Below are positions 9,545 to 20,493 of a stretch of 25,407 bases of DNA, piece by piece; within the stretch, counting starts at the first letter, position 1; the number at the start of each line of letters is the position of its first letter. This DNA comes from Saccoglossus kowalevskii (Eukaryota; Hemichordata; Enteropneusta; Harrimaniidae). The stretch lies in the NCBI RefSeq assembly GCF_000003605.2, contig NW_003107605.1, positions 19,847-45,253 of the forward strand. Reading direction: 5' to 3'. The notes beneath the pieces are model-generated. The model had not been told where the DNA came from and did not search any database. It was given only the letters and a program-made list of their open reading frames with translations. The position numbers and the translations under genes were made by a program.

Positions 9545-10052
9545 AGTTATGATAAGGTATGATTATGACAATATCCAGTTACTTTCTGTAGTGTCGTCAC
9601 TATTACCCGGGTTTGTAGTAGCATAGAGGGATAGAGGTTACCTCCATGGTAGTAGTGATGGGTGTGACTACTGACTACCGCAGCAGTGTGACTAAAACCC
9701 CGTGTTATTGTTATTGTAGCCCTGTGTAAAGCATTATTCTGGGAGCGAGAACAGACATGTAAACATATCCACTGACCATAGTCTGAAAGTGTTCATTTTA
9801 TATTACAATGACAAATGTATTTCCATGAATATTTTCTTAAATACACTATCACAGAAAAAAAAAATACTATGTATAAATATGCAAGGAAAACGGAAATACT
9901 TGCAGCAAAGCTGTAAAATATATTTCCCCCTTTAAAAATTAATTTGTAACTTACTTCTTTGCTAGCAGATTTGACAGATTGTTACTTATCTAAATTAAAA
10001 ATAAATTTAATACAACAAAAGATATACATATCGATAAGTTTAATTTTCCAAA
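9545..10052. other. AT-rich sequence, nothing recognised
   Basis: No long ORF, domain or repeat was seen between the candidate leader exon and the inverted-repeat element. Confidence 0.35.
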
Positions 10053-10055
10053 TCA

Positions 10056-11089
10056 TTTAAGGTAGCGGGACTATTATTTACATACTTATTTTCATCTTCT
10101 AATTGTGACTAAATGACTACAAATAGACCCGGGAAAGTATATATTTTTAGAATAGCCAGACTTCAAGCTTTATTTTGCATGCCCGTATCTGCATTCTACG
10201 ACGCGTTACTCAATCAAAGGTGAAAAATTACTTTTTCTGTAAAAAAAATAATTACGCATTTACGCTGGCGATAAGAAGTATTTTTTTCACTTTTCCTAGT
10301 TGTTCAATAGTCTGGTAAATTGAATGTGTCTGGTCAGTTTTATTCAAGCAACGCGTTTTAAAAAATAGTGTGCTGAATTTCAATTACTGTTTTAGTCACA
10401 TTGCCCCCAACTCAAACCACAACTCGTTGGTAAATAATCGATGAAATAGTTTGTCTGGACACATTCAAGTTCCTCTCATTGTCACCTTAAAGCTGTGAAA
10501 ATTTGGTGTTAATCCGACGACAATAAGTATACGTTATTTTTTGTTAAAGACCTTGTATTTTGAAAAACATAAACTCCTAGAAAACGTCCATGAAGTAACA
10601 GCAAAGATTTTCAAGCTTCTTTATCGGCACAATCAATTTGTTTTCCCATCAAGGTCTGTTTTATCATGTGTAGGGGCATCCAAATGTGTAAGGCTATTAG
10701 AAACCAAAAAAATAAAGGAATGGGATAGCTATAATTGGANNNNNNNNNNNNNNNNNNNNNNNNNNNNNNNNNNNNNNNNNNNNNNNNNNAATGTTTAGAA
10801 ACACTCATTGTGTGTCAGATAGCTACTGATAACACATCCTAACATTGCTTTGTCTTGAGTTTATCTTTGAAACTTATAGGCACACAGATTAAACCTGTAT
10901 TGTTGATTTTGGAAAACACTACTGAGGCTGCCTTGCTTCCCTTCAGAAAATATACATTTTAACCAACTTACATGACATTCTATGTTATGTTGACTTTATC
11001 ATATGAAAGTTTATAGTGCATTTCATCAATTAATAAATAAATATGAAAATCGTAATTTTCAACACAAATAATAGTCTCGCTACCTTAAA
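10056..11089. mobile_element. Non-autonomous DNA transposon or MITE with 24-bp TIRs
   Basis: The left end TTTAAGGTAGCGGGACTATT (24-bp TIR, 10056-10079) is matched by the reverse complement of 11066-11089 with one mismatch (GCGGG versus GCGAG). Weaker similarity continues inward (ATTTTCAT, TAATTG). TCA at 10053-10055 and TCA at 11090-11092 could be a 3-bp target duplication, which would suit a PIF/Harbinger-like family, but the boundary is ambiguous by one base. No transposase is encoded. A 50-N gap (10740-10789) lies inside, so the true length is unknown. The ORF 10541-10798 running into the gap has no recognisable domain. Confidence 0.65.
10740..10789. other. Assembly gap of 50 N
   Basis: A run of exactly 50 undetermined bases, probably a fixed-size placeholder. 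It interrupts the inverted-repeat element, so element length and any internal ORF are unknown. Confidence 0.99.
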
Positions 11090-11092
11090 TCA

Positions 11093-11794
11093 GCTAATTT
11101 ATACTACACTATCATTATAGTTATTCAATAATTCACGTTTATATATCGTTTTAAATAAAGAACAATTGAAACAATTTTGAATGTTACAATAATAAAACAC
11201 ATATGTGACAGTTACAGTGTTGAATCTCCAAGTGGAAATAAGACTTCAGTGGTGACAATTAACATAGTATTTTCCTTCTGAGAAGTATAAATTCTAGTAA
11301 AATTCTTTGTGTTCGTATTAAACCATTTGTAGTTGTGTTTGTGAATTTGTGCCTGTGTCTTTGTACAGTTTCAGACATTTCTCACCCATTTGTTTTAGTA
11401 TATACCTAGAGTTTTTACTTTGTGCCAGCCAGTGCTTCCACAGGTGGAAAAAATTACAAAAAAATCCTGTCCTGCCATGGCAATGGACAACAAAATGATT
11501 GTTTTCTTCATCAGCGGAACACCCAACAGCATACCAGCTTGTATCTATTTTTGAAACTATTTTTAATACTGGATTGTAAATAGTTTATTTCTGTGTTTTG
11601 TGTCAATAACTGTAATGGACAATCAGAAATCACAATTTGTGCTTGGTCATTGTTACTGTGCAATAAAGGCACTCTGTTTAAATGTGCTATAAATCAAGGT
11701 GTTGAGTCATTGATGTTGACAGAAACTGAAAAACATTAAAATTTTTCCTTCTCATCTCATCACAAAAAGAACAGTATTGTATCTGATCTTTTTT
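11093..11794. other. AT-rich sequence, nothing recognised
   Basis: No domain or convincing exon was seen. The stretch 11430-11560 is less AT-rich but has no consistent frame. Confidence 0.35.
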
Positions 11795-12194
11795 GTTTTT
11801 GGATTTAAGATAAAATGAATTGACGTACATGTTTTTGGATTTAAGATAAAATGAATTGACGTGCATGTTTTTGGATTTAAGATAAAATGAATTGACGTGC
11901 ATGTTTTTGGATTTAAGATAAAATGAATTGACGTGCATGTTTTTGGATTTAAGATAAAATGAATTGACGTGCATGTTTTTGGATTTAAGATAAAATGAAT
12001 TTACGTGCATGTTTTTGGATTTAAGATAAAATGAATTGACGTGCATGTTTTTGGATTTAAGATAAAATGAATTTACGTGCATGTTTTTGGATTTAAGATA
12101 AAATGAATTGACGTGCATGTTTTTGGATTTAAGATAAAATGAATTGACGTGCATGTTTTTGGATTTAAGATAAAATGAATTGACGTGCATGTTT
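11795..12194. repeat. 36-bp minisatellite, 11 copies
   Basis: GGATTTAAGATAAAATGAAT recurs every 36 bp, starting at 11801, 11837, 11873 and so on to 12161. Copies are almost identical. Differences include ACGTACAT in the first copy and TTACGTG in place of TGACGTG in two copies, 72 bp apart, which suggests duplication of two-unit blocks. The unit is a multiple of three, so the minus strand is open with a 12-residue period (MHVNSFYLKSKN). I treat this as repeat-derived. Confidence 0.97.
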
Positions 12195-12582
12195 TAACTG
12201 TACAAAAATGATATTTTTTTTATTACATTGATATGTTTAAATTTCTTTAATTTTTACTTAAATATCAGTTTTTAAATCGGTTAACATTTGTAAAATGTTC
12301 ATTTTTTTTCATCTCACAGATATAATGGCACATGGGGATTGACTGTTTTCTTCCTTTTCGTCCCCCCTTCAGTTACCTTCAATTTTAAGCCATATAAATG
12401 TAGGTAAACGTACAATACAAGATTTTGAAAAATTTGAAATATGGAATTATATATTCTGAAAAAATGTTTGGGTTAATTTGTTTTTAAAAATACACATTCA
12501 CAAATCATGCACTTGATCCTGTTGATTTAATTATATATAATGTAATGCAAAAGTTATTAGCTCCGCTGTCAATGCAGATTTG
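12195..12582. other. AT-rich sequence, nothing recognised
   Basis: T-rich and A-rich tracts without ORF, repeat or domain. Confidence 0.35.
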
Positions 12583-12815
12583 TTAAATTTGTGAATATTT
12601 GTGAATATTTTTGTAATTTTTGGTAAAAAATGTTATTTTCAACAACTAGTCCTAAACCGTAAATTCAATTGCTTTCATATTTGCAGCAAGGATACGTGGG
12701 GTGGTCCTCTGTCAGATTCATTAAACTCGTCTCAAAATATGCAAATTTGGATTTTGAGTGAATATTTTTGTCATTTTTGGTAAAAAGTGTTATTTTCGAC
12801 AACTGTCCGAAATCG
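12583..12815. repeat. Diverged ~157-bp repeat, partial copies
   Basis: GAATATTTTTGTAATTTTTG with GGTAAAAA at 12622 recurs with GGTAAAAA at 12779, a period of 157 bp. Both are followed by GTTATTTTCRACAACT. The elements (GAATATTTTTG, TTTTTGGTAAAAA, TATTTTCGAC, CAATTGCTTT) match the array at 14100-14836, so this is an outlying, more diverged member of that family. Confidence 0.8.
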
Positions 12816-13184
12816 TCAACCACAATGCCACTTTACTGATTCTTGTTCCATGATAATGAAGACAGCAGAGCTATTTCGACCGTCAGGTCGCTTGTTAAAC
12901 ATAGAATGTGACATAGAATATAGAAGGTGACCTGTTTTTAAGATCCGGTCTTGACCCTTATAACGGGCTAACAAAGTCTGTGCAACCATTGTTCCCAGGC
13001 TAAGCACTCAAAATACCATTGTACTTACTGTCCATTTGAAAGACTATTATATTCATAACTATTCTTATTCATAACTATACTCAACATGACAATCAATGGG
13101 TACACATTCTGAGACATTGCAGCTTTGGTCGGTTCCAAAACTCTCATTGATAAGTAGAACACAAATATTCAAATCACTGCTAAT
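12816..13184. other. Unassigned sequence between repeat and LINE relic
   Basis: A short minus ORF (12816-13007) shows no domain. No other feature was seen. Confidence 0.3.
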
Positions 13185-13840
13185 TCTAAAATTTCTTTAT
13201 TTAATCATATAGTTGTAAAAATGGACGATATTAAGACAATAAACAGATTTATCCACAAATTCATTTTGAATGGACCAGACAGGGGGAATTAATTTATTAG
13301 ATATTTTCGCTCTGTATCATGCTTTTAGTATCAAATGGATTCAATGTTTCCTAAACCCAACTGTCACCCATCCTTGAAAAAAATTCTCTCTTTTTATTTT
13401 AGACCCATTATCTTCAGAAGTAACAATCAAATTTCTTTACTACATGTATGTACCTCACTGCCATATTTATATATAAGAGCTTTCTGTACAGTTGGTCAAA
13501 GTTTTATATGTTCCAAAAGCAAACTTAGTCAGTAGAAAAAGTTGTGGTTTGGAACGACTCTAAAATACTCACAAATGACAGGAGTGTATGTTACCTTGAC
13601 TTCATTTCCAAGGTATTATTTATATTGCTGGTTTGTATGATGTTGGTAGGTATCCAAAAACTTGGGACTCAACGCATAGGGCTAACAAAAACACATTTTC
13701 TCTATTATCAAGCATTACAATCAAGAATTCATCTCTGCCCACAAAATGGAAGTCATGCGAATAATTTTTTTGTTGCACCCGATAAGTTTTTTTCTTTGGA
13801 CTGCATTAATTGTAGGAAATTTTGTACCTCCCAGAGGTGA
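13185..13840 (+). pseudogene. L1/Tx1-like LINE pol C-terminal relic
   Basis: Several frames together resemble the region downstream of reverse transcriptase in L1/Tx1-type LINEs. INRFIHKFILNGPDR lies near 13235-13280. NLLDIFALYHAFSIKWIQ lies at 13291-13344, resembling the conserved GGL-x-(L/I)xD-xxxxxxAxxxKW block. VVWNDSKIL follows near 13544 and LTKTHFLYYQAL near 13684. Frameshifts (about 13287, 13345, 13540 and 13620) and stops show it is dead. RT catalytic motifs are absent, so this is a 5'-truncated or internally deleted copy. The family assignment comes from motif pattern only. Confidence 0.6.
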
Positions 13841-14099
13841 AACATATTATCAATTTTTATTTGATGTTGGGGACAAGAAAAAAAATAGTATTTACTGCCA
13901 TTCAAGGTTGCAATAGAATCAAAACTTCAGGAATTCCAATTGAAACTAAATCATGATATTTTGTATGCTAATTTTATGCTTTTCCGTATAAGACCTTGTG
14001 TAACCTTGAGTATGTATGTTTTGTAACAATGCCGAAAAACAGTTTTACACTTTGTTGAGTGGAGCTTATCATATGAGTGATTGTCCATCGGCGTCGGCA
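13841..14099. other. AT-rich spacer
   Basis: No feature recognised between the LINE relic and the ~160-bp array. Confidence 0.3.
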
Positions 14100-14836
14100 T
14101 CAACTTTTACCTTTTTCGACTTCTTGTTGAAAACTACAGGCTTGATGGCTTTGATACTTAGTGTATCTCACTTAAATTCATTTCATGATGATATCATTAA
14201 TTCTTATTTTGATGAATATTTTTGTCATTTTTGGTAAAAACCGCAAGTCCAATTGCTTTTATATTACATATATAGGTGGTACATGTGGTCCTTTCTCAAA
14301 TATATTCATTTTATGATGATATCTTTAGTTCTCTAATTTTGATGAATATATTTGTTACTTTTGGTAAAAAGTGATATTTTCGACTTCTTGTAGAAAACCG
14401 CAAGTGGAATTGCTTTGATATTACATATACCGGTATAGGTACTACATGTGCACCTCTCTCAGATTTGTTCATTTCGTGATGATATCTTTAATTATCTAAT
14501 TTTAGTGAATATTTATGTAATTTTTGGTAAAAAGTGATATTTTCGACTTCTTGTTAAAAATCACAAGTCCGATTGTTTTGATATTATACATTTAGGTACC
14601 TCAGGTGGACCTTTCTCAGATTTGTTCATTTCATGATGATATCTTCAATTCTCTAATTTGATGAATATTTTTGTAATTTTTGGTAAAAAGTGATACATGT
14701 AAATTCGACTTCTTGTTGAAAACCGCAAGTTCGATTGCTTTTATATTACATATATAGGTACTAACTACATGTGGACCTCTTTCAGATTTGTTAATTTCGT
14801 GGTGATATCTTCAATTATCTAATTTTGATGATTATT
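14100..14836. repeat. ~160-bp tandem array, about 5 units
   Basis: Units contain GTGATATTTTCGACTTCTTG (14371, 14534, 14690: spacings 163 and 156), CCGCAAGT, a TTACATATATAGGTAC segment, CAGATTTGTTCATTT and GATGATATCTT. The unit ending near 14236 lacks about 27 bp after TTTTTGGTAAAAA. The last unit decays at about 14836. Related copies lie at 12583-12815. Divergence among units points to an old array. Confidence 0.85.
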
Positions 14837-14868
14837 ATTATTAGATGACAATATTAAGTAGGTTCAGT

Positions 14869-15345
14869 GATAATAATAATAATAATAATTTCATTTATTA
14901 CACCATAATGAAAGTTAACAAATCATTTTAGGCTGTTATGTAATAAAAGTAGAAGTTAAAGAAAATTAAGATAAATGCAGTTTAAAATGGCTAATTAGCC
15001 TGAGATAGTGTGGTGATATACAATTATGTATGATAAGTACATGTCTATGTGTCATGTTTCTTGAAACAAAGTTTTAAGTATTTAGTCACATTTGTTTATA
15101 TTGTTTTCTGATTGAAAAGTGGGGAGTACATTTGTGAATTCTGTATAAAGTATTTCTCTTTCAGTATTATAAAAATCACACCCTGTTACAAAATGTATTT
15201 CATCTTCAATTTCTGATGAAGTGCATTTTTTACAGATTCTTTTTTCTGCTGGTATTTTTGGCCTTTTATGTCTGCCAACTTCAATTTGAAGTTTATGGCA
15301 GCTCAATCTCAAGTGTGACATTACTTTGATGTAATAACAAGTATA
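14869..15345 (-). pseudogene. LINE 3' end with (ATT)n tail
   Basis: On the minus strand, RLSCHKLQIEVGRHKRP leads into a CX2CX9HX4C finger (RICKKC, then IHFVTGC, about 15160-15240). This is the C-terminal zinc-knuckle region of many CR1/L2/Jockey-like LINE pol proteins. Coding ends at a stop near 15082. About 200 nt of 3' UTR follow, ending TGTAATAAATGAAATTATTA with an (ATT)n tail at plus 14869-14889. The copy is 5'-truncated at about 15345-15380, as usual for LINE insertions. The reading frame is intact over the finger, so the copy is fairly young. Confidence 0.75.
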
Positions 15346-15396
15346 TGTAATAACAAATACAAAAATTGCGATGTAAATATCTCGTATCAGCAAAAC

Positions 15397-15413
15397 AAAA
15401 TGGCTGCCATTTT
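15397..15413. repeat. Short hairpin AAAATGGC-T-GCCATTTT
   Basis: Perfect 8-bp inverted arms around one base, just upstream of the 5' end of the minus-strand LINE. A similar AAAATGGCC/GGCCATTTT structure at 23135-23159 also lies just upstream of a LINE fragment. The ATGGC arms resemble a YY1-type core, but function is unproven. Confidence 0.5.
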
Positions 15414-16284
15414 AACACACTGAAAGTAGTTCTAAAATTGTAGCCCTCAATTCGAGCATGAAAAATTACGTATTTCGTTATAATTTTCAATAAAAAATAT
15501 TAATTTCATGCAATTATTTAAGGTAGTCCAATTTTAACAAATATTAACGAAATCTTAAACTAAAGCACATGTTGTATTTTCTACAACATAATTTTTAGTT
15601 GAACGAACACAGCAGCTGGGAAATGAGCGATAGGTGACAGTTAACCTGATGGGGTTCGGGGTTCACCAAAGAAAAACGATCAAACTTGTAGCTGTGTGGC
15701 TTGAAGACGTTTCGTGATTCTGTTTTTTTTTTTTTATTTTTTTTATTATACTGAACTTTTTATTCCCAATTTATGGGACAAGTAATTTTCTGTACAGGAC
15801 AAGTGAAATTTAAAATTTACTTGCCCTGTGGGCAAGTGACATTTTGAAGAAATTCTCGAGCCCTGTATTAGAACAGAATGATAGAGCTTTTATAATACTA
15901 ATTTAAAAACACACTTAAAAAACAAACAAAGATTGCAGTGTTTGAAGATGTAGATTCTCAGGAGGCAACAGTATAACTGTTGACTTCTCTCTCCACTGGA
16001 CACCAACTAACAATTTAAGTTGTGCATACAAAGCAGAGCTTTCAACATGATAGCTAAAGGGTGTTTTTTTTATTTTTCAAATAATACAGTAGTCACACAA
16101 TAAATATAATAAGGCAGTTCATATTTGTCTCAGTGAATCATTAATTTTTAGGAGACACCTGCACAAAATACTTGGACAAAAGCCAGCTATGTTTATCAAT
16201 TTTCTTGTGCATTTCCAAACTTCGTACAAAATAATTTTTTTGACAATGCTAATGGTGTCATGTGCTTGTGTAATATACATTGGA
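15414..16284. other. AT-rich sequence with small inverted repeats
   Basis: TTTAAGGTAG at 15517-15526 matches the outer 10 bp of the transposon end at 10056, but no inverted partner was found nearby. ACTTGCCC-TGT-GGGCAAGT (15819-15837) is a perfect 8-bp hairpin. A poly-T run lies at 15721-15750. No gene was recognised. Confidence 0.4.
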
Positions 16285-16425
16285 GGTTTGTTAGTGCATC
16301 ATTTGTCTTGGTGGACCATGTCCTTCTCCTGAAGAAGCTCCAAAAATCTGGACTCTCAGAGGAAGTGCTGTCGTGGATCCACTCTTTTTAAGGTGTTAAT
16401 GGTGTTACACGGCAGTTAATTATAC
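16285..16425 (+). pseudogene. LINE reverse transcriptase fragment
   Basis: From 16293 the plus strand reads SASFVLVDHVLLLKKLQKSG and then LSEEVLSWIHSF before a stop. This resembles the RT segment that follows the first catalytic Asp motif (the KAFDxVDHxxLLxKL type) in CR1/Jockey-like LINEs. Only about 35 codons survive, followed by GVNGVTRQLI in the same frame after the stop. It is an isolated fragment with no other RT motif nearby. Confidence 0.6.
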
Positions 16426-17444
16426 TGCTGGTAAGTGTAAGTTTGCTAACTTATGCTATGGCAGTAGTTATTAGTAACTAGACAGCCTTCTTGTTTTACT
16501 TTGTAACAATGATTATATTTCCAAACTACAAGTATCGAAAGATTATTTGGCTTTAATTGCTGTCCATTTATATCCTCAATTGCAAGTACCAGGGTCATAG
16601 ATGCACACATACACCGTGAGAACACATTTTAGTAGCAAAGACATTAGTAACATGTCAATTTTGAAATTTTCCGAGGGGTACTTTTATTTCCAGGGGGTAC
16701 ATGTACTTCTATTTGAGAGGTGAGAGTAGTACCTCCATGCTTGAGATTACACAAGATGGCATCAGAGGTCACAAGTCGAATGTCGAACTGGTCAGACAAA
16801 GAAACTAGATTACTGATATTCACTACGTGACTGAGGTAGTGTAGCGACGCCATCTTACCTTGATACTCACTCTTTCTTTATCTCCGTACCGACGGGGATG
16901 AAGTCTAGTGGCTCTGCCTGGAAAGCCTGCCTTTTCCTGTCCGAGTTTCTGGCTGGGGTTGCTACAGCGACCAGAAGTAGCCGACACTGTGTCTGGTAAG
17001 ATAAGTTTTCTTATTATTTTTACCCCCGTGTCGATTTCACAACATTCTCATGCATGTCGGGTTCATTTTTATGTTTTACCAATGTATTTAGAAATGGATA
17101 GATGTAATGACAGCACACAGAGGCTCGCCGCCGGTTTTGTCTCCTCGTTTTTCGACGCGACTGTACAGAGGTTATAATCAGAATTTACCAGCATAGAACC
17201 CGCATCAGAAATACTATTTTTGCTGTGACTGCGTGCAGGGTTCAGGGTTTTTGCCTTGAAGACGTGTGTTTTTCACTGTAGTTCTGAGGCCTAGGATGTT
17301 TTCCAGAGCCATGCAAAATCGCTGAGACTGACCACGTCGCTCGTATTTTCACAGCAAGGATGCACGTCCATGGATGTCGAGTAGAAGGCCCAACAGTGGA
17401 GGTACCGATAGTTTTCGATAGTTTTTAGTTTTCACAGCGAGGCT
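16426..17444. other. Sequence upstream of the DIRS gag-like region
   Basis: Base composition rises from AT-rich to mixed after about 16860. The plus ORF 16908-17177 and the minus ORF 16644-16853 (starting AAGATGGCG on the minus strand) show no domain. Part of this may be the 5' end of the DIRS element, but no terminal repeat could be matched by eye. Confidence 0.3.
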
Positions 17445-18897
17445 GTGCCCCTGAAGGTCTTTCCTCCTATGGGGCCCGTTGCGGGTCCCTTTGTGGATCC
17501 GTCCTTGCACGACGCCGGGTTTGCTTCTGAGATGAGGGCTTTGGTCGAAGGACTGTTGGGGCAAATTGCGTCCCTGGCAGGCCGGGTAGATCAGATGCAG
17601 TCTGAGCGAGCTGTCTCCACTGCAGCCCCTCGGTCGGCAAGCAGGAAGAAACATGTCTCTTCCGAGGAACCCGCCGTTCGCAGCTGGAACTCAGGAATTT
17701 ACCCTTGAGTCCGTGCTCCGCTGTGGGTTTTGACCCCCTTCTTGCCGACCCAGAGGGAACCGACCCTGTCATGAGACGCACAGTCGAACATGCTCTCGCA
17801 TATTTAAGTTGAAAGGAGACAGTTCGCTTGCGTCAGGTCCCTCAGAGTCTTCCATCCGTAACGACTCAGTGAGCCACGACGTTGGGGTGATGCGGAGTAT
17901 CGATGTATATACCCCCACCCTCGATCCTAAGGCAACCACTTACTGTTGCTTCAACGCTTATGGGATCACAGGCGCCAGGATCAAAACCAACCCCGTCGGC
18001 ACGTCTCCCCCTGTCTGGCCAAGTGCTGAGTGGGGCGCATGGCGCGCAGACGGTGTTGATTGGTGGACGCTGACCAGCTGTGGAGGAGGTAACGCCTAAG
18101 GTCCCCGGGTGGCTCCTTCCCCAGGCCCTGGTACTACGAATTTCTGTTTCGCAAATCGGGTAAAGGGGGACGGCTGCATTCCATGGGCATTCTGGAGCGC
18201 ATTATTGTGCACGCCCAGGACTCTGAGACCTCGGACGCAGAATGCACCAGCTTCCTAGACCAGGCGAAACATTTACTGGTTGGCCACCACACAGCTATGT
18301 GTGACATCCCCATAGTGTCACCTGGCTCTCCTGGCCGGGGCTACTACTGTGCAATGAGATGTGGTCTTAGACGCCTGTGTTTTCGCCGGCGAACTGAGTC
18401 AGAGAGTACATCACCGCCTCAGTTATGCAGACTGGACATCTTCCATCCTCTTTGATGGGAAAATGGTGGGTGCAGTCTCGGAGCTTCGGAGTGCAACAAA
18501 CCAGGTGGTTCAGATCAAATCCCCTCGCCAGTTGGCCCTGCCAGGGGTAAGTGGAGGGTACCCCAAGCACAGAAAACACCCTAGGGCATTGACCACTAGC
18601 CAGAGTCAGCCAGTAGGCGCTCATACCCTTCCACAGGAGGGAGGAGTAGCGGCACGCTCCCAGGGAAGAAGGACCAGGTTGTGGCTCCTCATCCTCCTCG
18701 GGCGGTCGTCCAGCATGTTTGACACTTACTTCTGCGACCGGGGGGATAGGCATGTGTTCGGCGAGTGGCCAGGTCACAACTTAATGATTACCGCAGGCCT
18801 TGGGGAAATTCGTGGGAGAATAGAGCACCCACACTTCGCAACTGACGAACCCATGGCCACTTATCCCTGTCGCATACAGATTGCGCCGGTGTAGTCC
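17445..18897 (+). pseudogene. DIRS gag-like ORF relic
   Basis: The frame 17445-17708 reads MRALVEGLLGQIASLAGRVD and DQMQSERAVS, a short coiled coil typical of a capsid-like first ORF. Adjacent frames continue: FDPLLADPEGTDPVMRR near 17730-17780, a Trp-rich segment near 18030-18080, the frame 18183-18455 (LERIIVHAQDSETSDAECTS), and the frame 18361-18894 with VLDACVFAGEL and a basic Pro/Arg/Gln-rich part. Identification rests mainly on position directly upstream of a DIRS-type RT, because gag proteins are poorly conserved. At least three frameshifts break it. Confidence 0.55.
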
Positions 18898-18900
18898 AGT

Positions 18901-19560
18901 TTGGAGGCAGTGGGTGACCGATCCCCCGTCAGTGTCTCCCTCATTGAGGGCACTGCCAGGGGACTCCCGCAAGGTGAAAGCAATCAGACAGGAAGTAGAC
19001 ATTTTGCTGTAAAAGGGCACCATACACAAGGTAGATCAGCCGGCATTAAGTCCAGGCTTCTACTCAAATGTGTTCGTAGTACCAAATCTACAGGTGGCGG
19101 GCGTCCAGTTCTGGACCTAGGCAGACTGAATCAGTACATGCTCCTCGATCGGTTCCGCATGGAGACGCCATCCACCGTTTCGACTGGCTAGCCTCACTAG
19201 ACTTAAGCGGAGCCTACCTGTACATACCGATGCACCCGGCGAGTTGCCATCTCCTTCGAGTCACCCAGCTGGGTCAAGTATTCAAATCTCGGGTGCCCCC
19301 CTTCGGGTTATGCACAACCCCTGCGTTCCACCAGAATGGATGGAATAGGTGGTGCTGCTGCCTCACCAAACGTCGGTACACATCAATCCGTACCTAGACG
19401 ACTGGTTATTACATAACCCAAACAAGGGGTTATTAGCCGAGCAAGTAAGGCTAACACAGGATTTACTTCACCAGTTGGGCTACCCATCCCTACCCAACGC
19501 AACAGTTGGTGTTCCTGGGCATGGAGTTTGACAGAGGTAGGCTTGGTATATATATTTCAA
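18901..19560 (+). pseudogene. DIRS reverse transcriptase relic
   Basis: Three frames carry the RT motifs in order. GGGRPVLDLGRLNQY lies near 19093-19137, with RPVLDL at 19102-19119. LDLSGAYLYIPMHP lies at 19197-19238 (catalytic Asp of motif A, then FKSRVPPFGL of motif B near 19290). After a further frameshift, NPYLDDWLLHNPN follows, with the YLDD catalytic box at 19391-19402. A stop at 19189-19191 separates the first two. The known role is copying the element's RNA. Motif order and spacing are good, so the family call is firm even though the gene is broken. Confidence 0.85.
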
Positions 19561-20393
19561 GCGTGTTGCTTGGCACTAAGCAGCCTAGTCGAACACCTCA
19601 TCAGCGTTCCCTCAGTGTCCCTCCAAGAACTAATTCCAGATCGTTGGAATGATGACCTTGAAGGGTAGTTCCCCAGGCCGCATTACACAGCCGCCTGGTA
19701 CAACCCTTGTTGCTACAACACTGAGCTCTCCTACGGAAACTAGACAGGCGGGTATTGATCTCGGACCAAGCTAAGGAAGCCCTGCCCTGGTGGGCGTCAC
19801 TGGCCAACCTCGGACAGGGGGTTCCCTTGGACCCACTCGCCGCAGCTATGGTTGGGGAGCGTATCTATTGGACGAACAAGCTCAAGGTACATGTATATGG
19901 CCCCGCATTAGTTTCCAGACCGCCATATCAACCGGCTCGAACTGAAAGCAGTGCACTTAGCACTACCACACTTTCTACCTGTAGTTCGAGACCACAGAGT
20001 CCTACTCCGCACAGACAGCACAGCGTTGGCCTCCTTCTACATGGAGGGGGGGGGAGTGTTCCCCATCGTTGTCAGTCCGAGCAGAGCAACTTCTGCTTTG
20101 GTGCCTAGAATACAATGTGAGCTAACTGCACACCACCTTCCAGGGGTAAGGAACAGTCTGGCAGACGCCCTTTTGAGGCGGCTTCGTCTCCAGAACATGG
20201 AGTGGCAGATACCCCAGTGGGTAGCCTCCAGGCTGTTTCGGCTGTGGGACTCGCACAGACACAGTAGACTCGCACAGATGAAAGTCTTGTCTGAGCAGGC
20301 TGCCAACATCCTGGCCAGGGCGAACAGGGATCCCAACACGCTGCCTACAATTCAAGGTGGCGAGCATACACGAGCATACACTGATTGATCGTT
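19561..20393 (+). pseudogene. DIRS RNase H domain relic
   Basis: In the frame covering 19951-20388, LELKAVHLALPHF (from about 19936, candidate catalytic Glu) is followed by VLLRTDSTALASFY (candidate Asp, about 20000-20040) and HHLPGVRNSLADALLRR (last Asp, about 20130-20180). This is the usual order in DIRS RNase H. A further stretch (MEWQIPQWVASRLF) links toward the recombinase. The preceding connection region lies in another frame (19755-20108, WWASLANLGQGVPLD), so at least one frameshift separates it from RT and RNase H. Confidence 0.8.
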
Positions 20394-20493
20394 CCATGCC
20401 ATCCCTCTATTAGCCAGGTAGCAGACTCCTTCGACCACCTGCTTTGTCAGGTAGGCGTCGGCCAGAACTGGGGGCATTGTCCTTCTCGGACGG

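Noticed and set aside
10541-10798. ORF running into the N gap as a host exon
   Set aside because: No domain was recognised, it lies inside the TIR element, and the last codons are undetermined bases.
11687-12190. Minus-strand 167-residue ORF with a 12-residue repeat
   Set aside because: It follows the 36-bp unit exactly. No signal peptide or domain is present, and the open frame ends in unrelated sequence just outside the array.
13544-13840. 98-residue ORF as a host gene
   Set aside because: VVWNDSKIL and LTKTHFLYYQAL fit the C-terminal part of an L1/Tx1-like LINE, and upstream frames carry the preceding LINE motifs.
16644-16853. Minus ORF beginning AAGATGGCG as a new gene start
   Set aside because: The start context is good and resembles a YY1-type site, but no downstream exon, domain or CpG-island extent supports a gene.
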